Assembly (NCBI GenBank): GCA_023396465.1
Contig: JAEWWF010000056.1
Location: 1-21,332 of the forward strand
Source: Pseudomonadota bacterium
Lineage (GTDB): Bacteria > Pseudomonadota > Alphaproteobacteria > Rhodospirillales > Rhodospirillaceae
Direction: 5' to 3'
DNA length: 21,332 bases
How positions within the stretch are numbered: position 1 is the first letter of the stretch; every line of letters begins with the position of its first letter. The notes beneath the pieces are model-generated. The model did no database searches. It saw only the letters and a list, made by a program, of their open reading frames with translations, and had not been told where the DNA came from. Below, one piece after another: positions 1 to 8,946 of the stretch. Position numbers and translations under genes: made by a program.

Positions 1-115
1 ACGTTACTACATGGGGAGGCGGGGCGGAAGTCACCAGCCGCTTCCCCCTTGCATCCGCGCCGCAACAGGTGCTCCATGGTCCACGTCTTCAACCGTTCGC
101 CGGGATGCCGCCGCC

Positions 116-742
116 ATGTCGCCCGAAACCTGGATCGCCTTTGCCGTCGCTTCGGCCATCATGCTGGCCATTCCGGGGCCGACGGTGCTGCTGGTGGTGT
201 CCTATGCCCTCGGTCACGGGCGGCGGGCGGCGTTGGCGTCGGTGGTGGGGGTGGCGCTGGGCGATTTCGTCGCCATGACCGCCTCGCTGCTCGGCCTTGG
301 CGTGCTGCTGGCGACCTCGGCGACGCTGTTCACCGTCATCAAGTGGATCGGCGCCGCCTATCTCGTCTACCTCGGCATCAAGCTGTGGCGGGCGCCGGTC
401 TCCACCGGCGAGGTGACGGCCGACGTGCGCCCCGTCAGCGCCCGCCGCATGACCGCGCACATGTTCCTGGTGACGGTGCTCAACCCCAAGAGCATCGTCT
501 TCTTCGTCGCCTTCCTGCCGCAGTTCCTGAACGCCTCGCAGCCGCTGCTGCCGCAGTTCGCGGTGATGGAGGCGACCTTCCTGGTGCTCGCCGCCGCCAA
601 TGCCTTCGGCTATGCCATGCTGGCCTCGGGCGCCCGTGGCCTGATCCGCAAGCCGGCGGTGCAGCGGGCGGTGAACCGCACCGGCGGCACCCTGCTGATC
701 GGCGCCGGGGTGATGACGGCGGCCATGCGCAAGGCGGCGTGA
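116..742 (+). CDS. LysE/RhtB-family amino-acid exporter (first of two)
   Basis: Encodes a 209-residue inner-membrane protein of the LysE/RhtB superfamily, which exports amino acids or similar small solutes using the proton gradient. It has the family's short all-membrane layout of about six hydrophobic segments, the N-terminal motif IPGPTVLLVVSYALGHG around residues 19-35, and a central NPKSIVFFVAFLPQF block. An in-frame start exists further upstream (position 11), but the residues it adds are polar and unlike the family; the ATG at 116, giving MSPETWIAF, matches the usual N-terminus. The gene converges on a second LysE-type gene, with 7 bases between the stop codons. The exported substrate cannot be told from sequence; leucine, threonine, homoserine, lysine or arginine are all precedents in the family. 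Family assignment is firm, function by family only. Confidence 0.9.
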   Translation: MSPETWIAFAVASAIMLAIPGPTVLLVVSYALGHGRRAALASVVGVALGDFVAMTASLLGLGVLLATSATLFTVIKWIGAAYLVYLGIKLWRAPVSTGEVTADVRPVSARRMTAHMFLVTVLNPKSIVFFVAFLPQFLNASQPLLPQFAVMEATFLVLAAANAFGYAMLASGARGLIRKPAVQRAVNRTGGTLLIGAGVMTAAMRKAA

Positions 743-749
743 GGCCGCA

Positions 750-1367
750 TCACCGCACCACGGCGAGGTGAATCCCGAAGCCGATCAGGATACCGCCGGC
801 GCACCGCTGCTGAACCAGCGCCAGCCCTGGGCGGGAGGCGGTCAGCCGGCCGATCCGGGTGCCGAGCGCCGCGTAAGCCGCGTCGAACAACAGCCCCACC
901 GCCACCAGCACCCCGCCCAGCCACAGGAACTCGGCGGCCGGGGAGGGCGTGTCGGGGCTGACGAACTGCGGCAGCAGGATCGAGCAGAACAGCAGCGCCT
1001 TGGGGTTGAGAAGGTTGGTCAGCAGCGCTTGGCGAAACGGCTGCGGCGGGGCTGTCCCCATGGCATCCGACCCCAGCCGGGCCGCCGCCGCGCTGGCCAG
1101 GATGCGCCAGCCGAGCCATACCAGCCAGCCGGCGCCAATCCACCGCAGCGCCGTGAACGCCTCCGGCACCGCCTGCACCAGCGCCGTCAGTCCCATGGCG
1201 GCGAGGGTGACATGGGCCGCCCGCGCCACCGCCAACCCGGCAAGGGTGGCGACCACCGCCTGGCGATCCCGTCGGGCGCCGGTTTCCAGCACCAGCAGCA
1301 TGTCCGGCCCCGGCACGGCATAGGCGGCCGACAGGGCGGTGACGAACAGAAGCGTGTCGAGCGGCAT
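750..1367 (-). CDS. LysE/RhtB-family amino-acid exporter (second)
   Basis: A 205-residue, six-segment membrane protein of the LysE/RhtB family. The N-terminus carries AVPGPDMLLVLETGARRDR (residues 17-35), the usual PGP motif, and a central NLLNPKALLFCSILLPQF block is also typical. An in-frame start at 1424 would add a polar stretch of 19 residues; MPLDTLLFVTAL from 1367 is the standard family start. It diverges from an Lrp/AsnC regulator at 1500 with 132 bases between the start codons. Lrp-type regulators next to and divergent from LysE/RhtB genes commonly switch on export when the amino acid accumulates, so this gene, rather than the convergent one, is the likely target. It is clearly divergent in sequence from the neighbouring exporter, so the pair is not a recent tandem duplication. 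The substrate is unknown. Confidence 0.9.
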   Translation of the reverse strand: MPLDTLLFVTALSAAYAVPGPDMLLVLETGARRDRQAVVATLAGLAVARAAHVTLAAMGLTALVQAVPEAFTALRWIGAGWLVWLGWRILASAAAARLGSDAMGTAPPQPFRQALLTNLLNPKALLFCSILLPQFVSPDTPSPAAEFLWLGGVLVAVGLLFDAAYAALGTRIGRLTASRPGLALVQQRCAGGILIGFGIHLAVVR

Positions 1368-1440
1368 GGCGCGGTCTTCCAAGGAGCGGGAACACGCCGA
1401 GGATAGGGGCGCCGGGCGGGGCATGTCCTTGCGAAGACTG

Positions 1441-1480
1441 CCATCATGCGAGCCCGGTTTGGCATCTTCTGCTATGATGG
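1441..1480. promoter_or_regulatory. Inverted repeat in the lysE-like/lrp-like divergent promoter region
   Basis: CCATCAT at 1441-1447 and ATGATGG at 1474-1480 form a 7-bp inverted repeat with a 26-base spacer, centred about 40 bases before the Lrp-type start codon. The right arm overlaps TATGAT (1473-1478), which could be a -10 element for the regulator gene, although no good -35 element sits upstream of it. A symmetric site here is where an Lrp-family protein would be expected to bind to control itself and the divergent exporter. The repeat is seen; its role is inference. Confidence 0.3.
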
Positions 1481-1499
1481 AGCTTCACCCAGGGAGATC

Positions 1500-1985
1500 A
1501 TGCCAATAATGGTGCTGGATGCCATCGACCACCGGATCCTGCGGGCGTTGCAGCGCGACGGCCGCCTGAGCAACGTCCATCTGGCGGAGGAAGTGGGCCT
1601 GTCGCCGTCGCCGTGCCTGCGGCGGGTGCGCCTGCTGGAGGAGGCCGGGCTGATCCGTGGCTATCATGCCGCCCTGGATCGCGCGGCGGTCGGCCTCGGT
1701 CTGACGGTGTTCGTGGGGGTGAAGGTGGAGCGTCACCGCGAGGACGACGCGGAAGCCTTCCGCGCCGCCGTGCGGGCGCTGCCGCAGGTGGTGTCCGCCC
1801 ATCTGGTGTCCGGCGAATCGGATTTCCTGCTGCAAGTGGTGGTGCCCGATCTCGCCGCCTACGAACGCTTCCTGACCGGCATCCTGCTGCGCCTGCCCGG
1901 CGTCAGCGACATCCGCAGCAACGTCGCCATCCAGACGGTGAAGGATCGGGCGGCGCTGCCGCTGGATCATCTGCCGGCGGGCTGA
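1500..1985 (+). CDS. Lrp/AsnC-family transcriptional regulator
   Basis: A 161-residue Lrp/AsnC regulator: a DNA-binding helix-turn-helix in residues 5-55 (LDAIDHRILRALQRDGRLSN, then LAEEVGLSPSPCLRRVRLLE) followed by a RAM/AsnC ligand-binding domain from about residue 68, with the conserved HLVSGESDFLLQVVV strand at 101-115. Members sense amino acids and act as dimers or octamers. An ATG at 1500 has AGGGAG six bases upstream; the in-frame start at 1446 adds residues not found in the family, and ATG 1509 is another possibility. The gene is divergent from a LysE-type exporter, so it probably regulates amino-acid export and perhaps itself. It converges on ruvX with only nine bases between stop codons. 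Family assignment is firm; the effector amino acid is unknown. Confidence 0.93.
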   Translation: MPIMVLDAIDHRILRALQRDGRLSNVHLAEEVGLSPSPCLRRVRLLEEAGLIRGYHAALDRAAVGLGLTVFVGVKVERHREDDAEAFRAAVRALPQVVSAHLVSGESDFLLQVVVPDLAAYERFLTGILLRLPGVSDIRSNVAIQTVKDRAALPLDHLPAG

Positions 1986-1994
1986 AGGCGCGTC

Positions 1995-2462
1995 TCAGCC
2001 GCGCCCGATGACGTCCAGCACGCCCTGGAGGATGAAGGCGGCGGCGTGGGAGTCGATCTTCTCGGCGCGTTTCTTGCGGCTCATGTCGAAGTCCTCGATC
2101 ATCACCCGCTCGACGGCGGCGGTGGACAGGCGTTCGTCCCAGAAGCACAGCGGCATGTCGCGGATCGCCAGGATGTTGGTGGCGAACTGACGGGTGGACT
2201 GGGCACGCTTGCCTTCCTCGCCGCTCATCTCCACCGGCAGGCCGAGGACGAGGCCGCCGACCTCGCGCGTGTCGATCACCTTGAACAACTCCTCGGCGTC
2301 CTTGGTGAACTTGGTGCGCTTGAGGGTGGCGAGCGGCGTCGCCCCCATCAGCAGGGCGTCGGACAGCGCGAGGCCAATGGTCTTGGTACCGAGATCAATG
2401 CCGAGCAGCCGCTGGCCGCGCTTCAGGTCGGCCTTCAGGTCGGCAGGGTTGCGGATCGCCAT
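1995..2462 (-). CDS. ruvX: RuvX/YqgF, putative pre-16S rRNA nuclease / Holliday-junction resolvase-like protein
   Basis: A 155-residue RNase H-fold protein of the YqgF/RuvX family, a near-universal bacterial protein linked to maturation of the 5' end of 16S rRNA and long annotated as a putative Holliday-junction resolvase. Visible signatures are LLGIDLGTKTIGLALSD (residues 19-35, first catalytic Asp at about 23), LVLGLPVEMSGEEGKRA, the FWDERLST strand carrying a second acidic residue, and IDSHAAAFILQ near the C-terminus with the last acidic residue. Length is normal for the family. It is divergent from gatC with 101 bases between start codons, an arrangement that brings together two translation-related functions. 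The ATG at 2462 gives the usual short N-terminal lead before the first beta strand. Confidence 0.95.
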   Translation of the reverse strand: MAIRNPADLKADLKRGQRLLGIDLGTKTIGLALSDALLMGATPLATLKRTKFTKDAEELFKVIDTREVGGLVLGLPVEMSGEEGKRAQSTRQFATNILAIRDMPLCFWDERLSTAAVERVMIEDFDMSRKKRAEKIDSHAAAFILQGVLDVIGRG

Positions 2463-2563
2463 GGTGGGTGCTACCTTCCGCGCGTTTCCTCGAAACCGGC
2501 GGATTCCGGCGCTTTGCGGGCGCCGTCCGCCGCTTTTCCGTTCAAGTCGGAGACACTTACCGC

Positions 2564-2847
2564 ATGTCGCTGGACAACACCACCGTCAGGAACATCGCGT
2601 TCCTCGCCCGTATCGAAGTGCCCGATGCCGAACTGCCGCAGCTTGCCGAGCAACTGACGGCCATCCTGGGCTTTGTCGAGCAACTGGGCGAGGTGGACAC
2701 CCAGGGCGTCGAGCCCATGACCAGCGTGACCGACATGGCCATGCGCTGGCGCGATGACGTCGTCACCGACGGCGGCATCCAGCAGAAGGTCCTCGCCAAC
2801 GCGCCCGACGCGATCGAGGGCTTCTTCACCGTTCCCAAGGTGGTGGA

Positions 2848-2851
<4 letters not shown>
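2564..2851 (+). CDS. gatC: Aspartyl/glutamyl-tRNA amidotransferase subunit C
   Basis: A 95-residue GatC, the small subunit that wraps around GatA and GatB and stabilises the GatCAB amidotransferase, which turns Glu-tRNA(Gln) and/or Asp-tRNA(Asn) into the correct amidated forms in the cytoplasm. The protein begins MSLDNTTVRNIAFLARIEV and contains LAEQLTAILGFVEQL and the C-terminal block around VLANAPDAIEGFFTVPKV, all typical of GatC. An in-frame ATG at 2468 would add 32 unconserved residues; the ATG at 2564 is preceded by GGAGAC and fits the family length. The stop codon overlaps the start of gatA in an ATGA junction, so the two are translationally coupled and form one operon with gatB. Confidence 0.96.
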
Positions 2852-4335
<1,484 letters not shown>

Positions 4336-4340
4336 GGGAC

Positions 4341-5795
4341 ATGAGCTACGTCATTCAGGGCGAGACGGGCGACTGGGAAGTCGTGATCGGTCTTGAGGTT
4401 CACGCCCAGGTCATTTCCAACGCCAAGCTGTTCTCGGGCGCCGCCACGGCCTTCGGGGCCGAGGCCAACACCCAGGTCAGCTTCGTCGACGCCGGCTTCC
4501 CCGGCATGCTGCCGGTCATCAACGCCGTGGCGGTGGAACAGGCGGTGCGCACCGGTCTCGGCCTCAAGGCCCAGATCAACAAGCGCAGCGTCTTTGCCCG
4601 CAAGAACTACTTCTATGCCGACCTGCCGCAGGGCTACCAGATCAGCCAGTACGAGCTGCCCATCGTTGGCCTCGGCACGCTGATCCTCGACATGCCCGAC
4701 GGCTCCACCCGCGAGGTGGGGATCGAGCGCCTGCACCTGGAGCAGGACGCCGGCAAGTCCATGCACGACCAGCACCCGCAGAAGACCTTCGTGGACTTGA
4801 ACCGCTCGGGCGTCGCGCTGATGGAGATCGTCTCCAAGCCCGACATGCGGACCCCGGAAGAGGCCGGCGCCTACCTGCGCAAGCTGCGCGCCATCCTGCG
4901 CTACCTCGGCACCTGCGACGGCAACATGGAGGAAGGCTCCATGCGCTGCGACGTGAACGTCAGCGTGCGCCGTCCGGGCGAGGGCTTCCGCACCCGCTGC
5001 GAGATCAAGAACGTCAACTCGGTGCGCTTCGTCATGCAGGCCATCGAGTACGAGGCCAAGCGCCACGTCGAGGTCTACGAGAACGGCGGCAAGATCGAGC
5101 AGGAAACCCGCCTGTTCGATCCCGGCAAGGGCGAGACGCGGTCCCTGCGCAACAAGGAAAACGCGCACGACTACCGCTACTTCCCCGATCCCGACTTGCT
5201 GCCGCTGGAATTCGACGACGCCTTCGTTGAAAAGATCCGCGCCAGCCTGCCGGAACTGCCGGACGAGAAGAAGCAGCGGTTCATCGCCGACTACGGCCTG
5301 TCGCCCTATGACGCGACCGTGCTGGTGTTCGAGAAGGAAAGCGCCGACTACTTCGAGACGGTGGCCACGGGCCGCGACGGCAAGCAGGCCGCCAACTGGG
5401 TGACCACCAATCTGTTCGGCGCCCTCAACAAGCTCGGCAAGGGCGTGAGTGAAAGCCCGGTGGCGGCGGACCAGCTGGGCGCCCTGCTGGACCTCATCGC
5501 CGACGGCACGCTGTCGGGCCGCCTCGCCAAGGACGTGTTCGAGATCATGATCGAGACCGGCGACGACCCGGCGAAGATCGTGGAAGAGCGCGGCATGAAG
5601 CAGGTGACCGACACTGGGGCCATCGAAAAGGCCATCGACGAGGTCATGGCCGCCAACATGGACAAGGTGGAAGACATCCGCGCCGGCAAGGACAAGCTGT
5701 TGGGTTGGTTCACCGGCCAGGTGATGAAGGCCACCCAGGGCAAGGCCAACCCGCAGGCGGTGAACGACCTGCTGAAAAAGAAGATCCTGGGCTGA
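4341..5795 (+). CDS. gatB: Aspartyl/glutamyl-tRNA amidotransferase subunit B
   Basis: A 484-residue GatB, the tRNA-binding kinase and transamidase subunit that activates the acyl group on Glu-tRNA(Gln) or Asp-tRNA(Asn) and replaces it with ammonia channelled from GatA. Signatures include WEVVIGLEVHAQ near the N-terminus, YFYADLPQGYQISQYELPI, IERLHLEQDAGKSMHD, VDLNRSGVALMEIVSKPDM, and a C-terminal YqeY-like tail ending in GKANPQAVNDLLKKKILG. A GTG at 4332 overlaps the gatA stop (GTGA) and is an alternative start, but GGAGG at 4326-4330 is well spaced only for the ATG at 4341. The transcript is probably closed by the hairpin about 30 bases after the stop codon. Confidence 0.97.
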   Translation: MSYVIQGETGDWEVVIGLEVHAQVISNAKLFSGAATAFGAEANTQVSFVDAGFPGMLPVINAVAVEQAVRTGLGLKAQINKRSVFARKNYFYADLPQGYQISQYELPIVGLGTLILDMPDGSTREVGIERLHLEQDAGKSMHDQHPQKTFVDLNRSGVALMEIVSKPDMRTPEEAGAYLRKLRAILRYLGTCDGNMEEGSMRCDVNVSVRRPGEGFRTRCEIKNVNSVRFVMQAIEYEAKRHVEVYENGGKIEQETRLFDPGKGETRSLRNKENAHDYRYFPDPDLLPLEFDDAFVEKIRASLPELPDEKKQRFIADYGLSPYDATVLVFEKESADYFETVATGRDGKQAANWVTTNLFGALNKLGKGVSESPVAADQLGALLDLIADGTLSGRLAKDVFEIMIETGDDPAKIVEERGMKQVTDTGAIEKAIDEVMAANMDKVEDIRAGKDKLLGWFTGQVMKATQGKANPQAVNDLLKKKILG

Positions 5796-5823
5796 CGCCA
5801 GCGTCGGTTCTGCTTGAACGCAA

Positions 5824-5859
5824 GGAAAGGGCGGTCGCCGCGAGGGGCCGCCCTTTTCC
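5824..5859 (+). terminator. Intrinsic terminator after gatB
   Basis: GGAAAGGGCGG (5824-5834) pairs with CCGCCCTTTTCC (5848-5859) with one bulged T, around a 13-base loop, and the 3' arm holds four T residues. It lies 28 bases after the gatB stop codon and faces the operon's direction, so it most likely ends the gatCAB transcript and insulates the downstream sensory gene. The T tract is short and lies inside the 3' arm, so termination may be partial or bidirectional. Confidence 0.65.
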
Positions 5860-5981
5860 ATGGTCAGGGCTCGGGCATGCGGGCAGCGGGGGGAGGGGCA
5901 GGCTTGGGGTCAGGGCGGGTAGTGCCAAAAGTATAGGCATCCTCTTCTTCCGCTTAGTTCCTGTGCGGCCTGTGTGGTACT

Positions 5982-6022
5982 GTCCCCGATTAGGAGGGGG
6001 AGCTGTCCACTGGGGAGGGGAC
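5982..6022 (+). promoter_or_regulatory. Possible RBS-sequestering inverted repeat upstream of the Cache/MCP-tip gene
   Basis: GTCCCC at 5982-5987 is complementary to GGGGAC at 6017-6022. The right arm overlaps the purine-rich ribosome-binding site GGGGAGGGGAC just before the ATG at 6026. If both arms are transcribed, the mRNA could fold to hide the ribosome-binding site. The complementarity is seen; arms are only six bases with a 29-base spacer, so it may be chance. The rest of 5796-6025 holds the gatB terminator and no convincing promoter. Confidence 0.25.
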
Positions 6023-6025
6023 GCA

Positions 6026-7042
6026 ATGCCTGAGCGCATCCTGACGCTGGCGACAAAAATCAGCACGCTGGCGACGGTGAAAGTCGATGAAATCCAGAAG
6101 GTCACCAAGGCCACCAACATTCTGGCCCTGAACGCCCTCATCGAGGCCTCGCGCGCCGGTGATGTCGGGCGGGGGTTCGCGGTGGTGGCGAACGAAGTGA
6201 AGGAAATCTCCGGGCAGGTCACGGTCATCGCCGACGAACTGCGCGAGATGTTCCGTCAGGAGGTGGTCGATTTGCAGGAGACGGCGCAGCGGGTACGCGG
6301 CTCCCGTCTCACCGACCTTGCCGGCTATGCCATCGAACTGATGGACCGGAACCTCTATGAACGCTCCTGCGATGTGCGCTGGTGGGCGACCGACCGGGCG
6401 GTGGTGGATGCCTGCGCCGAGCCGACGGCGGACCGCTGCCGCCATGCCGCCCAGCGCCTTGGCGTCATCCTCGACAGCTATACGGTCTATCTCGACCTGT
6501 GGGTGGTGGATCGCGGCGGCCGCGTGCTGGCCAACGGCCGTCCCGATCGTTACCCCGGCGTGGTCGGCGCGTCGGTGGAGGGGGAGCAATGGTTTCGCGA
6601 TGCCATGGCCACCCGTGACGGCGGCGCCTATGCGGTGGCCGACGTCAGCCGCAGCCGTGCCCTGGGCGATGCCGCCGTGGCCACTTACGCCACCGCCGTT
6701 CGTCGTGAGGGGGAGGCGCGGGGGCCGGTTCTCGGCGTTCTCGGGGTCTTCTTCGACTGGGAGCGGCAGGCCCAGGCCATCGTGGGGGGATTGCGCTTCA
6801 CCGACGAGGAACGGGCCCGCACCCGCGTTCTGCTGCTCGACAGCCGCCACCGCATCATCGCCAGCAGCGATGGTGCCGGCGTGCTCACCGCCACCTATCC
6901 CCTGGTCACCGGCGGTAAGCCGAGCGGCGCCTACGTCAATGATGGCGGCTGCATGGTCGGCTTCGCCCTCACTCCGGGGTACGAGACCTATCAGGGGCTC
7001 GGTTGGTACGGGGTCATCGAGCAGGCGCCCCGGATGCCATAG
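6026..7042 (+). CDS. Soluble sensory protein: minimal chemoreceptor signalling tip joined to a C-terminal Cache-like domain
   Basis: A 338-residue protein. Residues about 20-65 match the highly conserved hairpin tip of methyl-accepting chemotaxis proteins (ATNILALNALIEASRAG, then GRGFAVVANEVKEISGQV), the part that contacts CheA and CheW. The long methylation helices, HAMP domain and membrane spans normally around it are absent. From about residue 100 to the end lies a Cache-like ligand-binding domain: SYTVYLDLWVVDRGGRVLAN at 151-170, GEQWFRDAMATRDG, and a second half with RVLLLDSRHRIIASSD and a closing GYETYQGLGWYGVI. No signal peptide or transmembrane segment is visible, so the protein should be cytoplasmic, and the sensor follows rather than precedes the signalling part. 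ATG 6026 has a strong RBS (GGGGAGGGGAC). It is likely to feed chemotaxis or a related CheA/CheW array, but this is inferred. Its 3' end overlaps the convergent histidine kinase gene. Confidence 0.85.
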   Translation: MPERILTLATKISTLATVKVDEIQKVTKATNILALNALIEASRAGDVGRGFAVVANEVKEISGQVTVIADELREMFRQEVVDLQETAQRVRGSRLTDLAGYAIELMDRNLYERSCDVRWWATDRAVVDACAEPTADRCRHAAQRLGVILDSYTVYLDLWVVDRGGRVLANGRPDRYPGVVGASVEGEQWFRDAMATRDGGAYAVADVSRSRALGDAAVATYATAVRREGEARGPVLGVLGVFFDWERQAQAIVGGLRFTDEERARTRVLLLDSRHRIIASSDGAGVLTATYPLVTGGKPSGAYVNDGGCMVGFALTPGYETYQGLGWYGVIEQAPRMP

Positions 7043-8855
7043 CCGGGGTGGCTGGAAGGGAGAAGGTGACGACGGTGCCGATGCCGTCCGGCTCGCTGTC
7101 GACCGTCAGCCAGCCACCGTGGCTTTCGATGATGCTCTGGCTGATGGGCAAGCCGAGGCCCATGCCGTTGGGCTTGGTGGTGAAGAACGGTTCGAACAGG
7201 TGATCCTGGATGTCGGCCGGGAGGCCGGGCCCGGTATCGCGCACCGACACCAGAACCGCGCCGGCGTCCTCGCTCAGGCTGCTGCGCAGCACCAGCCGAC
7301 GTTCCGCTGGCCGCACCGTCTGCATGGCTTCCACCGCATTGCGCATGAGGTTGACCACCACCTGCTCCAACTGAATCCGGTCGGCGGTCACCGGCGGCAG
7401 GTCGGACCCGAGGTCGAGTTGCACCGGAGTTGCTCCGTGCTCGCACTCCACCGCCAGCAGGGCGGCGGCATCGCCGAGCACTTGGTTGATGTCGAGTGGT
7501 CGGCGGTCATCCTCGCCCTTGCGCAGGAAGCCCCGGATGTTCTGGATGACGCCGGTCGCCCGCCGCGTCTGGGCCACGATGTCGTGGAAGGAGGCCAGCG
7601 TTTCGTCGGCCAGGGCCGTGGCCGAGGCCCCGCCACGCGCCTGCTCCAGACGGCGGATGCCGTCGTTGGCGATGGTGGTGATGGTCGATAGCGGTTGGTT
7701 GATCTCGTGCGCGAGGCCGGACGCCAACTCGCCCAAGGTGGAGCGGCGGGACACATGCGCCAGTTCGGCCAGCCGGAGTTGCGACTCTTCCTGCGCCTTG
7801 CGGCGCTCTTCCATCTCGCGATGCAACTCCGCCGTCCGCCGCGCCACCAGCCGTTCGGTGCGCAGGTGTACCAGGGTCGCCAGCAGCAGCAGCGCCACCG
7901 CCAGGGCCGGCCACTCCCAATGGCGGCGCAGCATCTCCGCCATCATCGCGCCGGGCTGCACCGCAAAGGGACCGATCCGCAGATCGGCGTAAAGATCATA
8001 GACCGACTGGTAACTGAGCGGGACGGTCCATTGGGTGGCGCCGGGCCGCAACGGCACCTCGCCGCCCAGACTGAGCAGCGCCACCGTCACCTGTTTGGCC
8101 AGAAGACGGTCGGTGTCGTGCAGCTTGGCGAACGGCCAATCGGGGTAAAGCCGCGTCGACAGCAGGCAGGGGAAGCCTTCCACCGGCATCGGGTTCAGGA
8201 TGCGGAAGTCGGTCAGGCTGATACGCCCCTCGGCGGCCATTTCCTCCAGCAGGCAGGCCCGCACGGTGGCGGCATCGGTGCGGCCGTCGCGCACGTCGTA
8301 GACCAACTGGTCGAGGGGGAAGCCGATGAACCGCAGTTCCTTGACGTCCCGGTGGGGGTCGATGCCGGCGGCCAGAAGCTCGCGCCACGGCACCTGGAAG
8401 CCACCGAAGGCAAGCGGGTCCACCGCCGTGAAGACCTTGCCCTTCAGGTCGGTAAGGGTCTCGATGTCGGTCCGGTCGGCGCGGGCGAAGATGACCGACC
8501 CCAGCGCCGCGCGCGGTGTCCCGTGATCGGTGGTTTCCAGGGTGGCCAGACGGGTGACGGCGTGGGCGGCCTCCAACTCGACGTAATGGCCGGGGTTGGT
8601 GATGATGAAGTCGAGTTCGCCGTTGGCGACCGCCCGCCGCATGGTGTCCAGATCCAGCGGCACCAGCACCAGATGGTGATCGGGCAGGGCCTCCGCCAGC
8701 GCCTGAAGCGTGGGTGTCCAGGCCGTCACCGTCGCCTCCGGCCCCCGGATGGCAAGAACGCCGATTCGGATATCGGTGGCGGCGGCGGGCCGGGCGACAG
8801 CCGCCAACCCCGACAGCAGAGCAATGACGGCAGTGAGAAGAAGAAGGCGGTTCAT
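7014..8855 (-). CDS. TtrS-like sensor histidine kinase with PhnD-type periplasmic sensor domain
   Basis: A 613-residue membrane-bound histidine kinase. Residues 1-26 form a cleavable signal peptide ending ARPAAA. Residues 27-300 form a PhnD/TtrS-like periplasmic binding domain, including the TNPGHYVELE motif (86-95), followed by one membrane span at about 313-331, a coiled-coil linker (333-365), and a kinase core with the H-box LASGLAHEINQPLSTI (phospho-acceptor His383), N-box VNLMRNAVEA (501-510), G1 DTGPGL (540-545) and G2 NGMGLGL (563-569). This matches the architecture of TtrS, the tetrathionate sensor, and the related thiosulfate sensor ThsS; sequence alone does not give the ligand. An upstream in-frame start at 8891 is less likely because MNRLLLLTAVIALL from 8855 begins the signal peptide. 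No response regulator or tetrathionate reductase gene is in the window. The last 29 bases overlap the convergent Cache/MCP-tip gene. Confidence 0.9.
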   Translation of the reverse strand: MNRLLLLTAVIALLSGLAAVARPAAATDIRIGVLAIRGPEATVTAWTPTLQALAEALPDHHLVLVPLDLDTMRRAVANGELDFIITNPGHYVELEAAHAVTRLATLETTDHGTPRAALGSVIFARADRTDIETLTDLKGKVFTAVDPLAFGGFQVPWRELLAAGIDPHRDVKELRFIGFPLDQLVYDVRDGRTDAATVRACLLEEMAAEGRISLTDFRILNPMPVEGFPCLLSTRLYPDWPFAKLHDTDRLLAKQVTVALLSLGGEVPLRPGATQWTVPLSYQSVYDLYADLRIGPFAVQPGAMMAEMLRRHWEWPALAVALLLLATLVHLRTERLVARRTAELHREMEERRKAQEESQLRLAELAHVSRRSTLGELASGLAHEINQPLSTITTIANDGIRRLEQARGGASATALADETLASFHDIVAQTRRATGVIQNIRGFLRKGEDDRRPLDINQVLGDAAALLAVECEHGATPVQLDLGSDLPPVTADRIQLEQVVVNLMRNAVEAMQTVRPAERRLVLRSSLSEDAGAVLVSVRDTGPGLPADIQDHLFEPFFTTKPNGMGLGLPISQSIIESHGGWLTVDSEPDGIGTVVTFSLPATPAMASGAPAR

Positions 8856-8946
8856 GGCGGTGGGCCCTGTCTTTGCCTGTCTTCCTACCACTTCGGGTCA
8901 GGTTCGTCATCCCGTCGTCATGCTCTGCCGCGGAAGGCGGCGGCGA

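Noticed and set aside
610..1395. A 261-codon minus-strand frame overlapping both LysE-type genes.
   Set aside because: It overlaps two conserved membrane-protein genes in a different frame and has no membrane pattern of its own.
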